64,000 bases of DNA from an uncultured Erysipelotrichaceae bacterium (GTDB lineage: Bacteria > Bacillota_I > Bacilli_A > Erysipelotrichales > Erysipelotrichaceae), in the NCBI GenBank assembly GCA_944325685.1, contig CALVBC010000002.1:1-64000 (forward strand), read 5' to 3'. The translations under genes were made by a program, and so were the position numbers. Within the stretch, counting starts at the first letter, position 1. Every line of letters starts with the position of its first letter. Of this stretch, positions 54,199 through 62,910 are shown in pieces. The notes beneath the pieces are model-generated. The model searched no databases. It saw nothing but the letters and a program-made list of their open reading frames with translations, and was not told where the DNA came from.

Positions 54199-55899
54199 CT
54201 AATAGCTGAAATCAGCTAAGACATATTCATATAATAAATCGATCGGCATCGGACCATGGGACAAGATCGCGGTGTGGAATTCCATATCTGAAATGGTCTT
54301 ACCAGCCACTTCATCCACTTCATCATGAAGGTCTTTTATTTGCGCACCACAGATGTAATACTTGATAAAGATACCTGGTGATAATTGTAGTTGACGAAGT
54401 AGTGGTGATATGAGTTCACTGTCATCACCAACGCCGATCATATCGACAAGGTCTTCTTTACCATCTTCCCCAAGATAGTGCATCTTGTAGTCACTTAAGA
54501 CGCAATTAAGGGTGAGATATGTCTCTAGGTCTTTATTGTATGAAGCTAGTATCGGCTCATCAGCATACTTAGCACTATACTCTTCGACATAATTGGCATA
54601 ACCTTCAGTGTAGCCAGCGATATTCAAGATCCTTACGATATCAGGTGTCTTATTGATCGTGGCATCATAGATATTCTGATACATATGGCCAGGATAGCCT
54701 TCATGGGCGATCGTTAAGAAGTCGCTATCACTATAATCACCGACCAAGGTCAATTTCTGATCGCCTAATGGATCATCTAAAGCCGCTAAGACATAGAAGG
54801 CTGATGTCGCCCCTAATAGATCAGCTAATGGCTCAGGGGCGATGATCATCTTATAGTCAACATCTTCGATCTGAGGAAAATCGTTTGTCATCGCCGTTTT
54901 GATATGGTCGATAACGGCATTTGGATCATCGCTATCATAGATCGGACCTGTGGGGATATCTGTATAGGAAGCTATCTTTTGGGCATATTCATCTATCAGT
55001 GATTCAACATAAGCCACATAAGCATCCATATCTTCATAGCCTGTGTATTCAAAGACCATCTGCTCATAATATTCTCTACCGTATGGCACATCAAAAAGCG
55101 TCGCCCCTTCACTTTGTCTTATCTCAAGCTCATTTAGACCATCGCGGATGATCGTATAAAAACCATCGATATTCTCTTTTGTATCACCTTCAACTTGCGT
55201 GATATAGGCATCTTTAGTCGATCTTTCAAGGTCCGTATCTTCGATCTTCTCTTTAAAGCTATCGACTAAAAAATCATAGTCGCCACTTCTTAAGACGCTG
55301 TTCACATTGTTTAGGGTCATCGCTACTTCTTCCGGTGGCATCCCATAGCCTTTTTCTTGTCTTAGCTCTTCAAAAGCGATGAGATCATAAGCGAAGTCAT
55401 CCAAGGTATCTAATAGATATATGTAGTTATCGACATCTTGTCGATCGTTTATATTGAAATAGTAAAAGGTGATAAAGACACTTGATAAGATGCCGGTATA
55501 TGAACCTAAGACATTATTGCTGATGAGATAGAAAGCTTCTTGATACTCTTCATTTATCGGTGTTAGTGCCCAATTTAAGACATCATATGATGCCTTTAAG
55601 TCATCATCGAGTTTTTCACGGCCAAACTCACTGAGCTCTGCATATAGCTCTAAAGTTACTTCATTAGCCTTGGCGTTAGCTTCTAAAGAATACTCTGGCC
55701 AAGTGACCCTGACCTTATCGATACCTTTAGCACTAGGATCTAGATATAGTTGATTAAAACCGGTATCACTAGGCTCTAAGATCTTAAAGACACTTTCATC
55801 CATCCATGTCCTAAAAGCCTCATTTTCATCAACGCTTTGACAAGCGACTAAACTAAGGCTCAATAATAGACTAAGGATAAGAGATATAACTTTCTTCAT
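54199..55899 (-). CDS. DUF885 lipoprotein, predicted metallopeptidase-like
   Basis: The 566-residue protein has a signal peptide with lipobox SLVAC (about 20). The DUF885 fold resembles zinc metallopeptidases, and the metal motif is present: FLTIAHEGYPGHMYQ at about 400, with a downstream Glu in YTEGYANYVEEYS. QLQLSPGIFIKYYICG and a final HGPMPIDLLYEYV complete the family pattern. A peptidase role at the outer face of the membrane is likely but has not been shown for most members. The ATG has GGAG seven bases upstream, two bases after the transglycosylase stop. Confidence 0.87.
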   Translation of the reverse strand: MKKVISLILSLLLSLSLVACQSVDENEAFRTWMDESVFKILEPSDTGFNQLYLDPSAKGIDKVRVTWPEYSLEANAKANEVTLELYAELSEFGREKLDDDLKASYDVLNWALTPINEEYQEAFYLISNNVLGSYTGILSSVFITFYYFNINDRQDVDNYIYLLDTLDDFAYDLIAFEELRQEKGYGMPPEEVAMTLNNVNSVLRSGDYDFLVDSFKEKIEDTDLERSTKDAYITQVEGDTKENIDGFYTIIRDGLNELEIRQSEGATLFDVPYGREYYEQMVFEYTGYEDMDAYVAYVESLIDEYAQKIASYTDIPTGPIYDSDDPNAVIDHIKTAMTNDFPQIEDVDYKMIIAPEPLADLLGATSAFYVLAALDDPLGDQKLTLVGDYSDSDFLTIAHEGYPGHMYQNIYDATINKTPDIVRILNIAGYTEGYANYVEEYSAKYADEPILASYNKDLETYLTLNCVLSDYKMHYLGEDGKEDLVDMIGVGDDSELISPLLRQLQLSPGIFIKYYICGAQIKDLHDEVDEVAGKTISDMEFHTAILSHGPMPIDLLYEYVLADFSY

Positions 55900-55900
55900 A

Positions 55901-56608
55901 TCAGTACTCCGGTTGTAAGGATAAAGCTTCTTGATATTCTGTTTCGCTTATATATCCTTCTAATAACATGCACTCTAAGACATGTCTTTGACGTTTATAG
56001 GTATTGGGATTCTCATTGGATAATTGATAATTAGCCGGGCTATTAGGGATACCAGCTAATAGTGAGGCTTCATAGACCGTCAGATCATCTGGTGTCTTTT
56101 CAAAATAGCCCATCGAAGCATCATAGACATTGAAATAGCCATCACCGTAGTTGATATCATTGATATACATCTCTAATATCTCATCCTTAGTATAGACATC
56201 TTCAAAGTCATAGATAAAGAAATACTCTGATAGCTTGGCAAAAAAGCCTCGGTCATAACCAAAGTAGACGTTTTTGACTAATTGTTGGGTGATCGTTGAG
56301 CCACCTTCTTGCATCGAACCACTGACGATATTAGTAAAGATCGCTCGAAATAGCGCGATGAAATCGATGCCTTCCCTTTCATAGAAACGGCGATCTTCAA
56401 CAGCGACAAAGGCATCCCTTAGATCTTCATCGATATCATCAAAGTAGGTATAGTCTTCGATCCCATTTATCACTTCACTATACACTTCTTCAACAGGCAA
56501 CTTCTCTTTAGCATCCACATAGATATAATAGGCGATGCCAAAGACACTGGTAGCTAAGATCATGATGATCAAAAGGACCATCAGTAATAGTTTTCTAAAG
56601 ATCTTCAT
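55901..56608 (-). CDS. Monofunctional peptidoglycan glycosyltransferase (GT51)
   Basis: It polymerises lipid II into glycan strands. The start is ATG 56606-56608 (MKIFRKLLLMVLL); a GTG four codons upstream lies in a terminator stem. The 235-residue protein has a membrane anchor (about 7-25), the catalytic Glu in FVAVEDRRFYEREGID, GGSTITQQLVKNVYFG, KDEILEMYINDINYGDGYFNVYDAS and ASLLAGIPNSPANY. There is no transpeptidase domain. No ribosome site precedes the ATG, which stands right after the T-run of the yneF terminator. Confidence 0.9.
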   Translation of the reverse strand: MKIFRKLLLMVLLIIMILATSVFGIAYYIYVDAKEKLPVEEVYSEVINGIEDYTYFDDIDEDLRDAFVAVEDRRFYEREGIDFIALFRAIFTNIVSGSMQEGGSTITQQLVKNVYFGYDRGFFAKLSEYFFIYDFEDVYTKDEILEMYINDINYGDGYFNVYDASMGYFEKTPDDLTVYEASLLAGIPNSPANYQLSNENPNTYKRQRHVLECMLLEGYISETEYQEALSLQPEY

Positions 56609-56634
56609 AAAGAAAAACACGAATCATTCGTGTT
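56609..56634 (-). terminator. Terminator between yneF and the transglycosylase
   Basis: AACACGAA/TTCGTGTT with a three-base loop (56616-56634) followed by TTTTTCTTT on the minus strand, two bases after the yneF stop and directly ahead of the transglycosylase ATG. Confidence 0.75.
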
Positions 56635-56636
56635 CA

Positions 56637-56852
56637 CTATTTCTGATTCATCGATTTCATGACCGCACGGATCTGTGCTTCACTTGGTTTTCTACCCATC
56701 TGCATGAACATCGCTCTGATCATCTTCTCATTGATCGGTGGATTTTTCTCTAATTGCTTTTGGAAGTAATGCCTTGCGATAAAGAAACCTGCTACACCGC
56801 CGATGACGATACCGACAAGAAGATAAATAAATGTCGTTAGACCGAATCCCAT
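56637..56852 (-). CDS. yneF: UPF0154 (YneF-like) membrane protein
   Basis: This is a 71-residue protein of unknown function with one N-terminal membrane helix (TTFIYLLVGIVIGGVAGFFIA) and the family block ARHYFQKQLEKNPPINEKMIRAMFMQMGRKPSEAQI. GGAGGAG lies three bases before the ATG. It follows the structured RNA on the same strand. Confidence 0.88.
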   Translation of the reverse strand: MGFGLTTFIYLLVGIVIGGVAGFFIARHYFQKQLEKNPPINEKMIRAMFMQMGRKPSEAQIRAVMKSMNQK

Positions 56853-56872
56853 AATTCTCCTCCATATTTATA

Positions 56873-57018
56873 GCCTAAGGGGGTAGTAAAATTTCCCGGA
56901 CGACCAGGTGGGTGTCCTGTATAGGTCTTTAGGATTCCACAATGTGGCATTCTACACCGAACTATAACGCCGGACTCCCTAATTTTACATGTAGGAATTT
57001 TATCATGGCCCCTTAGGC
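56873..57018 (-). ncRNA. Structured RNA, possibly 6S-like, or a long leader of yneF
   Basis: A predicted transcript of about 146 bases starts near 57018 and is closed by a 12-base perfect stem (56871-56882 with 57009-57020). Inside, GTAAAATT can pair with AATTTTAC. TAAAATT occurs twice on the 5' side and could compete for the same partner. Further inside, CCACATTGTGG makes a small hairpin, and an AGGACACCCACCTGG stretch follows. A long closed rod with a central bubble and no ORF fits 6S RNA, the RNA polymerase-binding regulator; I have no alignment to prove it. It has no terminator of its own, and its end is ten bases from the yneF ribosome site, so a regulatory leader is the main alternative. 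Confidence 0.55.
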
Positions 57019-57024
57019 TAACTC

Positions 57025-57033
57025 ATTATAACA
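57025..57033 (-). promoter_or_regulatory. Extended -10 promoter of the structured RNA
   Basis: TGTTATAAT on the minus strand with TTAAAG 17 bases upstream. The predicted start is the first base of the closing stem. Confidence 0.65.
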
Positions 57034-57053
57034 AACTTTTCGCTTATCTTTAA

Positions 57054-60000
57054 CTAATGTTTAAAGAAACCGTGTTTTGTATTGACTTTGTCGACGGCTA
57101 ACTTATAGTCATCGAGGATCTTACGATACTCTGCTTTGAATTTGGCTGCGCTTTTGATATAGCCATCCTTAGCGCTATTGTAGGCTTCCTTAGCCTTTAA
57201 GATATCCTCATTGATCTTTCTAGCGCGCTCTGTGAGCTCTTCACGCTCTTTAGTGAGCTTAGATATCTTCTCTTCACTTTCCTTCTTGTAGCGCTCGATC
57301 TTAGCTTCTTCATTTTTGATCAGATCAGCGACCTTTCGCTTATGATCATCTTCAAGGGCTTTGAGATCATCACGCTTAGAAGCTAACTCTTTATTGAGGT
57401 CATCATTGAGCTTAGCGATATCGATCTGACGGTCACTATTCTTATCTTCTTCGATCTTGACTAAGGCATCATAGTCGTTTTGTAAGCTAGTGCGCCTATT
57501 TTCGATCATGACCTTTTGATCATTGAAGTAAGTCATGAGCTCTTCGACCTTGTTCTTATAAGCATCCTTGATGACATTTTCTTGGTCTAAGATCTTTAAG
57601 ACCATCTGATCAAGGCTATCGGTGTATTCCTTGACCTTGTCTTCATGTTCTTTGCGCTTTTTGGCGATATCTTCATCATGATCGACCTTGGCCTTTTTAA
57701 GGGCTTTTTTGTGTTCACTAGTAAAGCTTTCCTTTTGATGGTCGAGCTCTTCGATCGCTTTATAGACACTGTCGATCTTAGCGCTATGGTCAGCTTTTAA
57801 AGCGCTGATCAAACGCTCACAATCATCAAGCTCGCTTTGATAAGCGGTCTTACTTTTTTCGATCTGGCGTTTGACGACTTCTAGATCATTAGCGAGATCT
57901 TCAAGGTCTTTCTTATAACTTGCATCAGCTAGGTCATGGTCCTCTTCAAGCTTAGTGATATCATCGCGAAGCATCGCATTGTGATCACTTAAGGCTTTGA
58001 TCCGATCAGCTGTTGACTTCCTTAATTCAGCGAGCTCGTTTTGGTAGCGACGTCTAGTATCTAAGAAGTCCGCATCGAGTTCCCTGTGCTTTTGATCATA
58101 ACGGTCTTTTAGTTCATTTAATTCCTTGGTCATCTTTTCATCAAGGTCACGATATTGATGATCAAGGTCGCTATTTAAACGTTTGAGGTCGAATAAGCGC
58201 TCTTCAAGGTCCTTGCGCAAGCGCTCATTAGCGTCATTGAGCTTACTTATATCAGCATTGACCTTTGCCTCTTTAGCCTTGTATTCGATAAAGAGGTCCT
58301 CTTCTTTTTGGCTAAGGCTTGCTTCATGGTCATTTTTCTTCTTTTCGATATCCTGTAATAAGATGAAACGGGCATCGTTATTCGTAGCGATGACTTCTTG
58401 AAGATCTTTCGTATATAAGACCTTTTGTGCCTTCAGCTCTTCATTGAGCTTAGCGATATAAGCCTGATATTCTTGATTTTGTTCATCGGCTTTTTCTTCG
58501 ATCTTCTTATAAGCTTCTTCTAGCTCTTTAGCGACCATCTCTTTTTCACTTAGCTTAGAAGCGATCTTTTGATCGTATTCCTTATCTAAGAGCTCTTTTT
58601 CGTGATCAGCTTTAGCGATGTCCTCTTTTTTAGCCCTGATCTTGGCATCAAAGTCGGAGATAAGCCTTGTATAAGCTAATCGCTTATCTTCAATGGCCTT
58701 GGATAATTCTTTGAGGGTATTATCTTCATCTTCCTTGTCTTTAGCTTCCTTAGCTTTTAGGTCTTCAGTATCTTTGATGAAGTCATCTTTGAGAGCTTTG
58801 ATCTTAGCGTCGTAGTCACTTATCATCGCTTGCAGTTTATCATCGACATCTTTGATCTTAGCTTCGCTTTCTTCCTTGAGCTTAGCTAATTCCGTCTTTT
58901 TATCTTCATTGATCTTTAAAAGCTCAGCGTATTCCTTTTGGTGCTCTCGATCGATCGCTTCGCGCTCCTCTTTTAAGCGCTCTTCGTCCTTAGCGAACTC
59001 TTCATCCTTTAAGACTAGACGATCTTCGTGTTCTTTGATGACACTCGCAAAGACTTCATCACGGGCACTGATCTTTTCACTTAAGTCTTTTTCGATCGCT
59101 AGACGCTCTTTTTCATAGCTTGCGTTTAATTCATCAATGGCTTTTTGATGATCAGCTTCTAGCTCTGCTAAATCCTTATCATGAGCTGTTTTAGCTGCAT
59201 CCTTTTTATTAGCTAGCTCATTTTCCGCTTCTTGGGCTTCGCTTTCTGCTTGTTCGATCTTGCCTTTGGTCGCTTCGATCTCCGCTTGGATATTAGCTAA
59301 TACCTCTTCGTGGTTTTTCGCTCTTGTATCCTTAGCTTCTTTTAAAGCGGCAAGTTGTGCTTCAAAAGTCGCAAGTTCCCTAGTATAGTAGAGATCTTTC
59401 ATCTCGACTTCCTTAGCTAAAGCGATATTTTCACCATTTAAAGCTTCCCGGTCTTTTTCAAAGGCGTCACGATGTTCGATCGTCGCCTTTTTGATCGCTT
59501 CGATCTTCGCGTCATATTCTTCCTTGAGCTTTTGGATCGTGCGCTTGTAGTTGAAATCTTCATCAGTCAGACGTTGGTTCAGTGACATCATCTTGATCTC
59601 ATGCTTTTGCATATCTGAATCGATCTCATCTTGTAAGATCATATTGGCTTTACGAAGGCTCGATAACTTGTCTTGGTATTCACCCTTTAAGGCATCATAG
59701 TGTGATCTGATCTCCTTGGTCTTAGTGAGGTAGCGTCTTTGGTTCATCCGGTAGTCAGCATTTAACCTTGAGATCTCTTTTTCCTTGTCGACAACTAAGG
59801 AATCCTTCATCTCTGTATATCTTTCACGCATCTCTTCTAAAGCTTGCCTTAGGGTCGATTCTTCACTAGCTTTGCCCGCTTCATGTTTAGCGATGACATC
59901 TTGTTTCTTGTTGGCTAATGCACTAGCTAGATCATCGAGCTCTTTTTGGGCATTGATCTTATAGGATGCTAGTTCATTTTCTTTTTTCGCCAAGATGTCT

Positions 60001-60983
60001 TTTAAAGTGGTCAATTCATCATTGGCCTTTTTTTCCATTTCCTGTAGTTGTTTATTTTCAAGTTCGATGACTTCATTTTCCTGGTCGTATTTCTTATTGA
60101 GAGAATCTTTGGCTTTTTCAAAATCACTAAGGGCATTATTGTAGGAGTTAGTAAGCTCCGTCTTGCGCTTAGTGAGTTCTAGTAATTCGCTCTTTTGTCT
60201 TTCTAATTCGTTATCAAATTCTCTCTTCATCTTTTCGTATTCCTCATCCAGGTCATTTTTAAGCTTTTCGATCGCTTGATCTTGATCGCTCATCTGCTCA
60301 TCGAGCTTAGAAGTTATCGCTTCTTCTTTCGTGCGGTGACTTTCTCTGATCGTCGTGCTCTTACTTGTCAAAGCATCCTTGCGCACGCTTTCTTCATCGA
60401 TGAGCTTGTTGTAGTTATCGATCATCTGTGCTTCTTCGCTTTTGACTTCTTCTTCGATCTTCTTATATTCACCATTCAGCCGTTTGAGATTGCCTTCGAT
60501 CATATCGAGGGTCTTTTTAGCCTCGGCTAAGATCTTGGCTTCCTCTTCATCGTAGCTTTCCTTTAAAGCGGTGGTCTTTTCATCAAAGTCCTTCTTTAAG
60601 GCGACGATCTCTTTGTCATTGCTTCCTTTGATCTTAGCTAGCTCTTGGTCGGCTTTTCTTTCAATATCCGCTTTGATAGAAGCGATACGCTTTTTCTCCT
60701 CGTCAAGCTCTTTATTGATCACTTCGATCGCTTTTTTGAGCTCATCGCTTTCTTTATGCAAGGCACTTACTTCATCTTTGATTATGACCTTGTCATCTTC
60801 AAGATATACTCTGGCTTCATCAATACTGGTCTTGCGCTTTTTCTCATAAGCCTCTTTTTTCATATCAAAAGATGCCAAGTCGTTTTCTAACTTGGCTATC
60901 TCAAGCTTTAGGCTATCGATATTCGCATTTATCTCATCAGCACTGAGCTTATCGATCTTTTTCTTATATAGAAAATCTAACAT
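57054..60983 (-). CDS. Giant cytosolic coiled-coil protein
   Basis: The 1309-residue protein is almost wholly charged coiled coil, with heptads of Leu/Ile/Ala between Lys, Glu and Asp from about 10 to 1290 (for example NLKRLNGEYKKIEEEVKSEE, DADFLDTRRRYQNELAELRK). There is no signal peptide, no membrane helix, and no Walker motif or hinge, so it is not an SMC ATPase. The ends are short non-coil pieces (MLDFLYKKKIDKLSADEIN and KVNTKHGFFKH). If extended as a two-chain coil it could be near 190 nm (1280 residues at about 0.15 nm each). A filament, scaffold or spacer role is a guess. It is a single gene with GGAGG before the ATG. Confidence 0.85.
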   Translation of the reverse strand: MLDFLYKKKIDKLSADEINANIDSLKLEIAKLENDLASFDMKKEAYEKKRKTSIDEARVYLEDDKVIIKDEVSALHKESDELKKAIEVINKELDEEKKRIASIKADIERKADQELAKIKGSNDKEIVALKKDFDEKTTALKESYDEEEAKILAEAKKTLDMIEGNLKRLNGEYKKIEEEVKSEEAQMIDNYNKLIDEESVRKDALTSKSTTIRESHRTKEEAITSKLDEQMSDQDQAIEKLKNDLDEEYEKMKREFDNELERQKSELLELTKRKTELTNSYNNALSDFEKAKDSLNKKYDQENEVIELENKQLQEMEKKANDELTTLKDILAKKENELASYKINAQKELDDLASALANKKQDVIAKHEAGKASEESTLRQALEEMRERYTEMKDSLVVDKEKEISRLNADYRMNQRRYLTKTKEIRSHYDALKGEYQDKLSSLRKANMILQDEIDSDMQKHEIKMMSLNQRLTDEDFNYKRTIQKLKEEYDAKIEAIKKATIEHRDAFEKDREALNGENIALAKEVEMKDLYYTRELATFEAQLAALKEAKDTRAKNHEEVLANIQAEIEATKGKIEQAESEAQEAENELANKKDAAKTAHDKDLAELEADHQKAIDELNASYEKERLAIEKDLSEKISARDEVFASVIKEHEDRLVLKDEEFAKDEERLKEEREAIDREHQKEYAELLKINEDKKTELAKLKEESEAKIKDVDDKLQAMISDYDAKIKALKDDFIKDTEDLKAKEAKDKEDEDNTLKELSKAIEDKRLAYTRLISDFDAKIRAKKEDIAKADHEKELLDKEYDQKIASKLSEKEMVAKELEEAYKKIEEKADEQNQEYQAYIAKLNEELKAQKVLYTKDLQEVIATNNDARFILLQDIEKKKNDHEASLSQKEEDLFIEYKAKEAKVNADISKLNDANERLRKDLEERLFDLKRLNSDLDHQYRDLDEKMTKELNELKDRYDQKHRELDADFLDTRRRYQNELAELRKSTADRIKALSDHNAMLRDDITKLEEDHDLADASYKKDLEDLANDLEVVKRQIEKSKTAYQSELDDCERLISALKADHSAKIDSVYKAIEELDHQKESFTSEHKKALKKAKVDHDEDIAKKRKEHEDKVKEYTDSLDQMVLKILDQENVIKDAYKNKVEELMTYFNDQKVMIENRRTSLQNDYDALVKIEEDKNSDRQIDIAKLNDDLNKELASKRDDLKALEDDHKRKVADLIKNEEAKIERYKKESEEKISKLTKEREELTERARKINEDILKAKEAYNSAKDGYIKSAAKFKAEYRKILDDYKLAVDKVNTKHGFFKH

Positions 60984-61004
60984 GGACCTCCATTACACAA
61001 ATAT

Positions 61005-61076
61005 ATCGGTCACTTATATCATCTTTTTCACGTTTTTTCAACAGTTTTAAGATATTTGACCGAGGGCATTATAACA
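61005..61076 (-). promoter_or_regulatory. Promoter and hairpin leader of the coiled-coil gene
   Basis: TGTTATAAT (61068-61076, extended -10) without a clear -35. The leader of about 80 bases has an imperfect inverted repeat, GGTCA..ATATC with GATAT..TGACC (about 61008-61061). Confidence 0.5.
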
Positions 61077-61127
61077 CACAAGGACCTTGATTACCACTGT
61101 GCTAAAGACATGAATAATACGTAGATT

Positions 61128-61160
61128 AAAAAAGCTGATACCTATCTCTAAGCATCAGCT
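61128..61160 (-). terminator. Intrinsic terminator of hisS-aspS
   Basis: AGCTGAT (minus 61160-61154) and ATCAGCT (61139-61133) followed by TTTTTT, eight bases after the aspS stop. Confidence 0.85.
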
Positions 61161-61167
61161 ATAACTG

Positions 61168-62910
61168 TTATTCGGCGATCTTGATCTTTAGATCATCGAG
61201 TTGGGCTGGATCGACGGTATTTGGTGCTTCTGACATCAGACACATCGCACTCGCTGTTTTTGGGAAAGCGACGACATCTTTGATATTATCGGTACCACAT
61301 AGGATCATGATCAGTCTTTCAACACCGATACCGACACCTAAGTGTGGTGGTGCACCATATTCGAAGGCTTCAAGGAAGAAGCCGAACTTATCTTGAGCTT
61401 GCTCTTTGGTGAGACCTAGAGCTTCAAAGACTTTCTCTTGCATCGCTTGGTCATGGATCCTGACTGAACCTGATAATAGTTCATAGCCATTTAATACCAA
61501 GTCATATGCCCTTGAATAGCAATTCCCCTTATCCGTTAGTAACTTATCGACATCTTCATCATGAGGCGCGGTAAATGGATGGTGACATGCGACATAGGTA
61601 TTTGACTCTTTAGAATATTCAAACATCGGGAAGTCAGTGATCCAAGCGAATTTGAAACTGCTCTCATCGATGATCCCTAAGTCATGGGCAACTTTGACCC
61701 TTAGAGCACCCATAGCGACATTTGCGATACTCTTTTCATCAGCGACGATAAGGATGAGGTCACCATTTTCGATATCCATCTCCTTTTTAAGCGCTTCTTT
61801 TTCTTCATCACTTAAGAATTTAGCGATCGAGCCAGTGAATTCACCTTCACTGTATTTGACATAAGCTAAAGCCTTAGCCTTATAGATCTTGACAAATTCC
61901 GTTAAGTGATCAAGGTCTTTACGCGAATACTTACTAGCTGCCCCTTTGGCATTGATAGCTTTGATAAGACCACCATTTTCAATGACCGAGCTAAAGACGC
62001 TGAATGAAGTAGCTTTAAAGACCTCATTTAGATCATGCAAGCGCATATCGAAGCGTAGGTCTGGTTTATCACTGCCATAGTAGCGCATCGCATCATCGTA
62101 CTTGATCCTTTCAAAGTGCTCTTCTAGATCAACATCTTTGATCTCTTTAAAGATCCTTTGCATCAGTCCTTCAACGACTTTGAAGATATCCTCTTCATCC
62201 GCAAAGCTCATCTCGATATCGATCTGATCGAACTCTGGTTGACGATCAGCCCTTAAATCTTCATCGCGGAAACAACGCGCGATCTGGAAATATCGGTCCA
62301 TACCTGCGATCATAAGCAGTTGCTTATAGATCTGTGGTGATTGTGGTAAGGCATAGAATTTGCCCTTGTATAGACGTGATGGGACAAGGTAGTCACGTGC
62401 CCCTTCTGGTGTCGATTTTGATAAGATCGGTGTCTCAACTTCAACGAAATTCAAACTGTGTAAGTAATTACGAGTGATCATCGTGACCTTATCTCTGATT
62501 AGTAAATTGGTATATAAAGGCTTACGACGTAAGTCAAGATAGCGGTATTTTAATCTTACATCTTCAAGCGCATCAGTCTTATCAGCGATGATCATCGGTG
62601 TCGTCTTAGCCGTATTCAAGATCTTGAAGCTTTCAACTTGGACTTCGATCTCACCTGTTTCGAGGTTTTTGTTTGGGACCTCTTTGACCGCTACAGTACC
62701 TGTGACCTCTAAGACATATTCATTGCGGATATCCTTGATCGCTTCTTGAAAGCTCTCGTTGAAAGTAACTTGGGTAATACCATAGCGATCTCTAAGATCG
62801 ATAAAGCAGATCGCGCCGAGGTTACGCCTTTTAGCGACCCAACCACAAAGCGTCACTCTTTTACCAGCATCCTCTTTCCTTAATTCCCCATTAGTATGTG
62901 TCCTATTCAT
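61168..62910 (-). CDS. aspS: Aspartyl-tRNA synthetase
   Basis: AspRS, class II. The start is taken at ATG 62908-62910 (MNRTHTNGELRKED), with GGAGGG seven bases upstream; an ATG two codons earlier is too close to it. The 580-residue protein has the OB-fold anticodon domain (VTLCGWVAKRRNLGAICFIDLRD), motif 2 FRDEDLRADRQPEFDQIDIEMS, the bacterial GAD insert (about 280-405) and motif 3 GIGVERLIMILCGTDNIKDV. It overlaps hisS by eight bases, the usual Firmicutes pair. Confidence 0.96.
   Translation of the reverse strand: MNRTHTNGELRKEDAGKRVTLCGWVAKRRNLGAICFIDLRDRYGITQVTFNESFQEAIKDIRNEYVLEVTGTVAVKEVPNKNLETGEIEVQVESFKILNTAKTTPMIIADKTDALEDVRLKYRYLDLRRKPLYTNLLIRDKVTMITRNYLHSLNFVEVETPILSKSTPEGARDYLVPSRLYKGKFYALPQSPQIYKQLLMIAGMDRYFQIARCFRDEDLRADRQPEFDQIDIEMSFADEEDIFKVVEGLMQRIFKEIKDVDLEEHFERIKYDDAMRYYGSDKPDLRFDMRLHDLNEVFKATSFSVFSSVIENGGLIKAINAKGAASKYSRKDLDHLTEFVKIYKAKALAYVKYSEGEFTGSIAKFLSDEEKEALKKEMDIENGDLILIVADEKSIANVAMGALRVKVAHDLGIIDESSFKFAWITDFPMFEYSKESNTYVACHHPFTAPHDEDVDKLLTDKGNCYSRAYDLVLNGYELLSGSVRIHDQAMQEKVFEALGLTKEQAQDKFGFFLEAFEYGAPPHLGVGIGVERLIMILCGTDNIKDVVAFPKTASAMCLMSEAPNTVDPAQLDDLKIKIAE

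Noticed and set aside
56873-57018. tmRNA, SRP RNA, RNase P RNA or a known riboswitch class
   Set aside because: The GGTTCGA arm of tmRNA, the GGAAGCAGC-type loop of SRP RNA, the GAGGAAAGTCC block of RNase P and the conserved cores of the common riboswitches are all absent.
57054-60983. SMC or Rad50-like ATPase
   Set aside because: No Walker A, Walker B or signature motif at either end and no hinge domain in the middle.
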